From positions 100,649-164,648 of the forward strand of contig NZ_FQUN01000013.1 in NCBI RefSeq assembly GCF_900129005.1: 64,000 nt of DNA. Direction: 5' to 3'. Under the pieces are notes generated by a model that was given only the letters and a program-made list of their open reading frames with translations, was not told where the DNA came from and searched no databases. Shown piece after piece: positions 54,539-64,000 of this stretch. Position numbers and translations under genes: made by a program. Every line of letters starts with the position of its first letter. Position 1 is the first letter of the stretch. Source of the DNA: Leeuwenhoekiella marinoflava DSM 3653 (lineage in GTDB: Bacteria > Bacteroidota > Bacteroidia > Flavobacteriales > Flavobacteriaceae).

Positions 54539-56791
54539 ATGATTCTCAAAACCAAATACGCATCAGCCATACAGCTTGCCTGCTGCCTGCTCGTTATTTT
54601 AGGCCTGAACTCCTGTCAAAAAGAAGTAGAGGCTAAGCCTGCAGCAGAAACTCCCTACCAAGGTCTGCTTAATCGGGTTGTTCCCGAATATGCAAATGAG
54701 TTTACCATCGATTCGTTGCCCGGAGCCGGCGATCAGGCTTTTGAAATTGCAGCTCAGGATGGTAAAATTAGTTTGAGAGGGAATAATGGGGTGGCTATCG
54801 CTTCGGCGCTGTACTATTACATCAAGGAGTATGCTCACGGGCAAATTACCTGGAATGGCACAAACCTTAATTTCCCCAAATCCCTGCCCCTGCCCGAGAA
54901 ACCGGTACGTAAAGAATCACCTTACGAATACCGTTATTACCTCAACTACTGCACCTTCAACTACTCGATGAGCTGGTGGGACTGGAAGCGCTGGGAAAAG
55001 GAGATTGACTGGATGGCACTTCACGGCATCAATATGCCCCTGGCCATCACAGGGGAAGAATACATTTGGGACGAGGTTTATAAATCCTATGGCTTTACAG
55101 ATGAAGATCTTAACGATTTCTTCAGCGGTCCTTCGTATTTCTCCTGGTTTTGGATGGGAAACCTGGACGGCTGGGGCGGCCCGCTTCCGCAAAGCTGGAA
55201 AGAAAGCCATCGTGACCTGCAGAAAAAAATCTTAAAGCGCTCACGAGAATTGGGGATGAAACCGGTACTTCCGGCATTTACGGGTCACGTGCCTGCGTCC
55301 TTCAAAAAGTTCTTCCCCGATGCAAATCTTAAAAAAACCAACTGGGGTAATGATTTTGGCGACACCTACATTCTTGATGCCGGAGATCCGCTTTTTGCAG
55401 AAATTGGTAAACGCTTTTTAGAAAAGCAGGAGGAAGTTTTTGGTACAGACCACCTCTATACTGCAGATACCTTTAACGAGAATGAGCCGCCTTCAGATGA
55501 CCCTAAATATTTAGGTGAATTGAGCGAAAAGATTTTTGAAGGAATGAAAGCTGCAGATCCCGAAGCCACCTGGGTAATGCAGGGTTGGTTGTTTTACAGT
55601 CATAAGGACTTTTGGAAGACACCACAAATCAAAGGCTTGCTCAGCACAGTGCCTGACGATCGCATGATCATTCTCGATCTGGCTACCGAAATCGAACCCG
55701 TCTGGAAACAAACCGAAGCCTTCTACGGCAAACAGTGGATCTGGAATATGCTACACAATTTTGGCGGAAACATCAGTATGTTTGGCCGTATCGAGACCGT
55801 TGCCGAACAACCGGCGCTGGCGTTAAACGACAGCACTTCAGGAAATTTAAAAGGAATTGGCCTTACAATGGAAGCCATAGAGCAAAACCCGGTACTTTAC
55901 GAGTTGATGACCGATAATACTTGGCGCGATACCCCTATTGAACTCAAGCCCTGGCTGAAGCAGTACACCCGCAACCGTTATGGTGCGGTAAATGACAGCA
56001 TCCTAAAAGCCTGGGATGTTTTAGTAGAAACCGCTTATAACGGCACCACCATTCGCGATGGCGCCGAATCGATCATCGCAGCACGGCCTACTTTTGAAGG
56101 CTACCGCCGCTGGGCACGTACCAAAATGAATTACGATCCACTTGATCTATTGCCTGCCTGGGATTTATTTATTGGTACAAGTAACACCTTTAAAAATTCA
56201 GATGGTTTTGAATACGACCTCGTAGACCTTACCCGTCAGGTACTTGCCAACTATGCGCTACCCGTGCAACAGCAAATGGCTATCACTTACCGCAACAATG
56301 ATAAAGAAGCCTTTAAAAAGCACAGCCAAGAGCTGCTAATGCTTATCAGTGATCTGGATAGATTGCTCGCTACGCGAAAAGACTTCCTGCTGGGACCCTG
56401 GATCGCCGATGCGAGAAGCTGGGGCACCACCCCTGAAGAAAAAGCCCTTTACGAGCGAAATGCCCGCAACCTCATCACGCTTTGGGGCGGTCCTGATAAC
56501 CCCCTGCACGAATACTCGTGCCGCCAGTGGAGCGGGGTGCTTAACGATTTTTACAAACCGCGCTGGCAACAATTCATCACCGATGTTGAAGCCGCTTGGG
56601 GTGATTTTAATCAGGAAGCTTTTGACGAAAAAATCAAACAATGGGAATGGAACTGGGTCAACAAAGAAGAATCCTACCCTACTCAGCCCAGCGGCAATGC
56701 CTATGAAGTCGCAAAAGAGCTTCACGCTAAATACCGAAGCAAAATTGATCCGATCACTAAGATTATGCCGCCTATTGACTATAACTATTAA
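54539..56791 (+). CDS. GH89 alpha-N-acetylglucosaminidase lipoprotein
   Basis: The 750-residue product has a lipobox (GLNSC, Cys26). The three GH89 domains are recognisable: an N-terminal mixed domain, the central barrel and an all-helical C-terminal domain. Both catalytic acids found in human NAGLU are conserved in context: DTFNENEPPS (about residue 315) and MEAIEQN (about 444), as are WVMQGWLF and WNMLHNFGGN. GH89 removes terminal alpha-linked GlcNAc from heparan ends, from alpha-GlcNAc-capped mucin or from other glycoconjugates. It is 27 bp downstream of the MIOX gene and 9 bp upstream of an HGSNAT-like acetyltransferase. Confidence 0.94.
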   Translation: MILKTKYASAIQLACCLLVILGLNSCQKEVEAKPAAETPYQGLLNRVVPEYANEFTIDSLPGAGDQAFEIAAQDGKISLRGNNGVAIASALYYYIKEYAHGQITWNGTNLNFPKSLPLPEKPVRKESPYEYRYYLNYCTFNYSMSWWDWKRWEKEIDWMALHGINMPLAITGEEYIWDEVYKSYGFTDEDLNDFFSGPSYFSWFWMGNLDGWGGPLPQSWKESHRDLQKKILKRSRELGMKPVLPAFTGHVPASFKKFFPDANLKKTNWGNDFGDTYILDAGDPLFAEIGKRFLEKQEEVFGTDHLYTADTFNENEPPSDDPKYLGELSEKIFEGMKAADPEATWVMQGWLFYSHKDFWKTPQIKGLLSTVPDDRMIILDLATEIEPVWKQTEAFYGKQWIWNMLHNFGGNISMFGRIETVAEQPALALNDSTSGNLKGIGLTMEAIEQNPVLYELMTDNTWRDTPIELKPWLKQYTRNRYGAVNDSILKAWDVLVETAYNGTTIRDGAESIIAARPTFEGYRRWARTKMNYDPLDLLPAWDLFIGTSNTFKNSDGFEYDLVDLTRQVLANYALPVQQQMAITYRNNDKEAFKKHSQELLMLISDLDRLLATRKDFLLGPWIADARSWGTTPEEKALYERNARNLITLWGGPDNPLHEYSCRQWSGVLNDFYKPRWQQFITDVEAAWGDFNQEAFDEKIKQWEWNWVNKEESYPTQPSGNAYEVAKELHAKYRSKIDPITKIMPPIDYNY

Positions 56792-56800
56792 AACCAGCCT

Positions 56801-57931
56801 ATGACTGTAAAAACTTCAGAACGCTTTTTATCGCTTGACGTATTTAGAGGGCTTACCATCGCCCTGATGATCCTGGTAAACACTCCGGGCACCGGTGCAG
56901 CCATGTATCCGTACCTGGTGCACGTACAGTGGTTTGGATTTACGCTGGCAGATTTGGTTTTTCCGTCTTTTCTGTTTGCGGTAGGTAACGCTATGAGCTT
57001 CTCTATGCGTCGTTTTCAAGAAGCTACACCTGCAGACTTTTGGAAGAAAGTGCTTAAACGCACTGCCATCATCTTCCTGCTGGGATTCCTGATGTACTGG
57101 TTTCCTTTTTTTGAATTTAATGACGGGCAGCTGCAATTATCTCCATTCTCAGAAACCCGTGTTATGGGCGTTTTACAACGTATTGCCCTATGCTACTTTT
57201 TTGGTGCGGTGATGGTACGATATTTTTCGGTCAAAACCATTGTATTTATCTGCTCCGGAATTTTACTTGCCTATTGGGGAATTCTGTACGGTTTTGGAGA
57301 ACCCGGTCACGAACTCGAGATGGCGACCAATGCAGCGGCAAAATTTGACTTTGCGATTTTAGGCGAAGGTCACATCTATAAAAAAGATGCCATCCCCTTT
57401 GATCCTGAAGGCATTCTGAGCACGCTGCCCAGTATTGTCAACGTACTTGCCGGTTACCTCGCCGGTGTGTTTATCAGACGGAAAGGTAAATCCTACGAAA
57501 CCATTGCCAAGCTGATGCTGGCCGGCTTCCTGATTTTTGCCCTTGCCGAATGGTGGGCTTTGATTTTTCCGCTTTCTAAAAAATTATGGACGAGTCCGTT
57601 TGCGATGTTAACAATAGGCCTTAATCTGTCTATGCTGGCAGCACTCATCTTTGCGGTAGAACTGAAAAACATCAAATTCGGAACAAACTTCTTCAACGTC
57701 TTTGGCAAAAATCCGCTGGTGATTTATCTCTTTTCTGAACTCTTTTACATCAGCCTGCGTCTGATTCCCGTAAATGAAAATCAGGATGCTTTTGAATGGG
57801 TAAGTGAAGACATTTTTCAACGCATATTCCCGGGGTCCTTTGGAGCCTTGATTACCGCTATTGTGTTTATGCTCCTGTGCTGGGCGCTGGGCTACTGGAT
57901 GGACAAAAAGAAAATCTACGTCAAAATATAA
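56801..57931 (+). CDS. HGSNAT-like transmembrane acetyltransferase (DUF5009)
   Basis: The 376-residue protein has about ten membrane helices and the DUF5009/HGSNAT pattern: SLDVFRGLTIALMILVN, then VHVQWFGFTLADLVFPSFLF. The His at residue 41 aligns with the catalytic His of human heparan-alpha-glucosaminide N-acetyltransferase, which passes acetyl groups from cytosolic acetyl-CoA to terminal glucosamine on the far side of the membrane. GVLQRIALCYF and VFGKNPLVIYLFSE are also typical. Sitting 9 bp after the GH89 gene, it may N-acetylate alpha-glucosamine ends in the periplasm so that GH89 can cleave them. Confidence 0.85.
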   Translation: MTVKTSERFLSLDVFRGLTIALMILVNTPGTGAAMYPYLVHVQWFGFTLADLVFPSFLFAVGNAMSFSMRRFQEATPADFWKKVLKRTAIIFLLGFLMYWFPFFEFNDGQLQLSPFSETRVMGVLQRIALCYFFGAVMVRYFSVKTIVFICSGILLAYWGILYGFGEPGHELEMATNAAAKFDFAILGEGHIYKKDAIPFDPEGILSTLPSIVNVLAGYLAGVFIRRKGKSYETIAKLMLAGFLIFALAEWWALIFPLSKKLWTSPFAMLTIGLNLSMLAALIFAVELKNIKFGTNFFNVFGKNPLVIYLFSELFYISLRLIPVNENQDAFEWVSEDIFQRIFPGSFGALITAIVFMLLCWALGYWMDKKKIYVKI

Positions 57932-61051
<3,120 letters not shown>

Positions 61052-61089
61052 TTTGAAAAGGATGGCCCCTTTGCTATAAAAACCAATTG

Positions 61090-63588
61090 ATGAAAAAAAT
61101 GTTCTTCCGTAATTCTTCGTTGTTTCTTCTGTTGCTTTTAGGACTGATTTCCTGTAAAAATGAAGAAAATTTAGATACTGAAACCGCTCAAGCTGAATTG
61201 CCCGAGCTCTGGTACGATGCCCCGGCACGTGAATGGGTCGAGGCCCTGCCGCTGGGTAATGGTAAAATTGGTGCGATGGTTTTTGGACGCGTAACTGACG
61301 AATTGATTCAACTTAACGAAAGTTCGCTATACAGCGGCGGCCCCGTACCGCAAAGCATCAACCCCGATGCGGCTTCGTATTTGCAACCCTTACGCGAAGC
61401 TATTTTTGCCAAAGACTATGAACAAGCAACACTTTTGACCAAAAAAATGCAGGGCTATTACACCCAGTCCTATATGCCGATGGGCGATTTGCTCCTCCAT
61501 CAGGAACTTAAAAACGATTCGGTACAGGCTTATAAACGTACATTGAATATTGAACAGGCGATCACCACTACTAAATTTGAGTCTGATGGCGTGAACTATA
61601 CCCGGGAATTTTTCACCGCTGCGCCTGATAATGTTTTGGTGATGAAACTAACTGCAGATGCAGCTCAAGCCTTAAACCTGAATCTTTCCTCAGAAAGCCA
61701 ATTGCGCGCTGAAGTTTCGGTGACTGAAAATCAGGAATTGGTGGTAAGCGGCAAGGCGCCGGCAAACGTAAATCCCAATTACTACAATCCTGAAGGTGTA
61801 AAACCCATTACTTATGAGGATCCCGAAGAATGCGACGGAATGCGTTTTCAATACCGCATCAAAGTGCTGAAAACGGACGGAAATCTGACTACTCAGGATA
61901 ATAGTCTCGCGATCGCTGATGCTTCGGAAGTGGTTATTTTACTTACCGCTGCGACCAGTTTCAACGGTTTTGATAAATGTCCGGACAAAGACGGACTTGA
62001 CGAAGCGAAATTGGCTAGCGAATCTATGCAGGCGGCTTCGGCCAAATCCTTTGAGCAGTTAAAATCAGATCATATCGCAGATTTTTCTGCATATATGCAA
62101 CGAGTCGCACTCGATTTAGGCAAAACTTCAGAGGATAAATTGAATCAGCCTATAGACAGCCGTTTAAAAGCCTATTCAGAAAGTGCAAACGATCCCCAGC
62201 TGGAAGCTTTATATTTTCAGTACGGTAGGTACTTGCTCGTGTCTTCTTCCAGACCCGGCGGAATCGCGGCCAACCTGCAAGGCATTTGGAATAAAGAAAT
62301 GCGTCCACCGTGGAGTTCAAATTACACCACAAACATCAATGCCGAAATGAATTACTGGCCTGCTGAGACCACCAATCTGAGTGAAATGCACCAGCCCTTT
62401 TTAGCCTATATACAGAATGCTTCGGTTACAGGAAGCCATGTCGCTAAAGAGTTTTACGATGCTCCCGGCTGGGTACTGCATCACAACTCAGACATCTGGG
62501 CAACGGCAAACCCAGTAGGAGATCGCGGTGACGGCGACCCACTTTGGGCCAACTGGTATATGGGCGGTAACTGGCTTACGCTGCACTTGTGGGAGCATTA
62601 TGCCTTTACTCAGGATAAAGACTATCTCGCCAAGGTATACCCGGTGATGAAAGAAGCTGCCGTATTTACCCTGGATTGGCTGGTAGAACACGATGGAAAA
62701 TTAACGACCGCTCCTTCTACCTCTCCTGAAAATTTGTTTCTGGTAGACGGCAAAGGCTATGCAGTTACCGAAGGTGCAACTATGGACATCGCCATCATTC
62801 GCGAACTCTTTAGCAATACCATTAAAGCCTCAGAAGTTTTAGGTAAGGACGCAGACTTTAGAAAAAAACTTATGTCTGCTAGAGACCGTCTCATTCCGTA
62901 TCAAATAGGCGTTAAAGGCCAATTGCAGGAATGGAATCTGGACTTTGAAGAAGAAGATCCGCATCATCGTCATGTTTCGCACTTATTTGGCCTACATCCG
63001 GGTACTTCAATCTCTCCGCTTACTACTCCAAAGCTCGCAGAAGCCGCAGAAAAGACTTTTGAACTGCGTGGTGATGAAGGTACCGGCTGGAGCAAAGCCT
63101 GGAAGATCAATTTTGCAGCCCGTTTACTTGAAGGGGATCACGCCTATAAGATGATTCGGGAATTGATGCACTATGTAGATCCGTATTCTAAAGAACATAA
63201 AGGCGGTACGTATCCCAATTTGTTTGATGCGCACCCGCCGTTTCAGATAGATGGAAATTTTGGGGCGACTGCCGGCATAGCCGAAATGCTTTTGCAAAGT
63301 CACCTGGGCGAATTGCACCTATTACCAGCCCTTCCCGAAGCTTGGGAAAGCGGTTCGGTATCAGGTTTAAAAGCCCGGGGAAACTTTGAAGTGGATTTGG
63401 TATGGAAAGATTACAAGCTTCAGACTGCAAACATACGCTCAGAATCTGGTGGAAATCTCATCTTACGAACAGTCCTGCCTATTCGAGTCAAAGGTGTTTC
63501 GGCTGAAAGCCAAAAAGAAGGAGTTCATTACCTAACCCGTTTTGAAACAAAAGCTGGAGAAACCTACCAAATAACAACAAAAAAATAA
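61090..63588 (+). CDS. GH95 alpha-L-fucosidase/alpha-L-galactosidase lipoprotein
   Basis: A TTG precedes the chosen ATG at 61090; the 832-residue product has a lipobox (GLISC, Cys22). GH95 features are the N-terminal [15 protein letters not shown] domain, the barrel motif [22 protein letters not shown] (the Asn pair that activates catalytic water), [36 protein letters not shown] and [20 protein letters not shown] (Asp). Family enzymes invert alpha-1,2-linked L-fucose or L-galactose. Which sugar is used here cannot be told. It follows the GH2 gene by 38 bp. Confidence 0.92.
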   Translation: MKKMFFRNSSLFLLLLLGLISCKNEENLDTETAQAELPELWYDAPAREWVEALPLGNGKIGAMVFGRVTDELIQLNESSLYSGGPVPQSINPDAASYLQPLREAIFAKDYEQATLLTKKMQGYYTQSYMPMGDLLLHQELKNDSVQAYKRTLNIEQAITTTKFESDGVNYTREFFTAAPDNVLVMKLTADAAQALNLNLSSESQLRAEVSVTENQELVVSGKAPANVNPNYYNPEGVKPITYEDPEECDGMRFQYRIKVLKTDGNLTTQDNSLAIADASEVVILLTAATSFNGFDKCPDKDGLDEAKLASESMQAASAKSFEQLKSDHIADFSAYMQRVALDLGKTSEDKLNQPIDSRLKAYSESANDPQLEALYFQYGRYLLVSSSRPGGIAANLQGIWNKEMRPPWSSNYTTNINAEMNYWPAETTNLSEMHQPFLAYIQNASVTGSHVAKEFYDAPGWVLHHNSDIWATANPVGDRGDGDPLWANWYMGGNWLTLHLWEHYAFTQDKDYLAKVYPVMKEAAVFTLDWLVEHDGKLTTAPSTSPENLFLVDGKGYAVTEGATMDIAIIRELFSNTIKASEVLGKDADFRKKLMSARDRLIPYQIGVKGQLQEWNLDFEEEDPHHRHVSHLFGLHPGTSISPLTTPKLAEAAEKTFELRGDEGTGWSKAWKINFAARLLEGDHAYKMIRELMHYVDPYSKEHKGGTYPNLFDAHPPFQIDGNFGATAGIAEMLLQSHLGELHLLPALPEAWESGSVSGLKARGNFEVDLVWKDYKLQTANIRSESGGNLILRTVLPIRVKGVSAESQKEGVHYLTRFETKAGETYQITTKK

Positions 63589-63605
63589 TCTAAGTTTTTA
63601 TTGAT

Positions 63606-64000
63606 ATGGAAATAAATTCAGGAGGAAAATCTCAAATCATTTACGAGCCGGCAGGTAAGTTTGAGGAGACCCGTTTTGAGAAGATTCACAACATCAGTTT
63701 TGAAAAGTCTACAGAAGCTTCAGCGATTGTAGCTCAGGAGATCGCAGATTTAATCAGGAGTAAAGAAGCTGCTGGCGAGAAGTGTGTACTGGGTCTTGCT
63801 ACAGGTTCTTCCCCTATCAATGTATATGCAGAATTGGTGCGTATGCACAACCAAGAAGGATTGAGCTTTAAAAACGTGATCACCTTTAATCTTGATGAAT
63901 ACTGGCCAATGGATAAGTCTGATGTGCAGAGTTACCATTACTTTATGCACGAGCATTTATTCAATCACGTAGACATTCCTGCAGATCAGGTTAATATTCC
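63606..64000 (+). CDS. nagB: Glucosamine-6-phosphate deaminase (3' end outside window)
   Basis: The first 131 codons are visible and continue off the right edge. The sequence matches the NagB sugar-isomerase fold: VLGLATGSSPINVYAEL (phosphate loop) and VITFNLDEYWPMDKSDVQSYHYFM (catalytic Asp region). It converts glucosamine-6-phosphate to fructose-6-phosphate and ammonia. The long N-terminal lead (FEKIHNISFEKSTEAS) resembles the Bacteroidota form of about 640 residues fused to a LmbE/PIG-L-type domain, but that part is not in view. It starts 17 bp after the GH95 gene, tying amino-sugar catabolism to this operon. Confidence 0.92.
   Translation, partial: MEINSGGKSQIIYEPAGKFEETRFEKIHNISFEKSTEASAIVAQEIADLIRSKEAAGEKCVLGLATGSSPINVYAELVRMHNQEGLSFKNVITFNLDEYWPMDKSDVQSYHYFMHEHLFNHVDIPADQVNI

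Noticed and set aside
56349..56804. A 151-codon open frame in another frame on the plus strand
   Set aside because: It overlaps the C-terminal domain of GH89, which is clearly coding; the alternative translation shows no family features.

Overview
The window comes from an AT-rich chromosome of a Bacteroidota bacterium, most probably a member of the Flavobacteriaceae. The evidence is two SusC/SusD pairs, several lipoproteins with a Cys lipobox followed by charged residues, a NUDIX-type AraR regulator, an SSS-type sugar symporter in each catabolic locus, LytS/LytTR signalling genes and promoters carrying the Bacteroidota -7 box TAnnTTTG. No species can be named from the sequence alone. No tRNA, rRNA, CRISPR array or intact mobile element was seen.

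Region 1 (1-18.9 kb) is mostly housekeeping and stress functions: the 3' part of a tricorn-like S41 protease, a DUF983 membrane protein, an AraC regulator with a DUF1684 protein, a LytS-type histidine kinase with its LytTR response regulator, uvrB, an ABC-2 exporter pair, a conserved protein of unknown function with a faint kinase-like signature, a GH15 enzyme divergent from a fused trehalose-6-phosphate synthase/phosphatase, and two secreted peptidases (M28 and M1). The two peptidase genes are bracketed by a pair of long inverted intergenic repeats.

Region 2 (18.9-41.1 kb) is a complete L-arabinan utilisation locus on the minus strand. Read in transcription order it encodes SusC, SusD, a GH51, three GH43, a GH127 and a second GH51. 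After an internal promoter come araB, araD, an SSS symporter, araA and a lipoprotein aldose 1-epimerase. A divergent NUDIX-fold AraR gene with a destroyed Nudix box sits beside susC. Together the products capture arabinan, cut it with endo- and exo-enzymes, release alpha- and beta-L-arabinofuranose, import arabinose and convert it to D-xylulose-5-phosphate.

Region 3 (41.1-42.1 kb) is a scar between the two catabolic loci. It holds a decayed IS1595-family transposase with nonsense codons and a frameshift in a T run.

Region 4 (42.1-64 kb, running off the right edge) is a second polysaccharide-utilisation locus. It encodes a secreted metallophosphoesterase, SusC, SusD, a divergent GntR/FadR-type regulator facing a perfect 14-bp inverted repeat, then a tight plus-strand operon: a GH28-like enzyme without a signal peptide, a large SSS symporter, a full-length myo-inositol oxygenase, a GH89 alpha-N-acetylglucosaminidase, a homologue of heparan-alpha-glucosaminide N-acetyltransferase (HGSNAT), a GH2 beta-galactosidase, a GH95 alpha-L-fucosidase/galactosidase and the start of glucosamine-6-phosphate deaminase. 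The combination of alpha-GlcN(Ac) removal, a GH28-like uronidase candidate, inositol oxidation and GlcN-6-P deamination, with no sulfatase or polysaccharide lyase, suggests a target containing GlcN(Ac)-uronate-inositol. The glycan head group of plant or algal glycosyl inositol phosphoceramides (GIPCs) fits. This is an inference and the most interesting hypothesis in the window.
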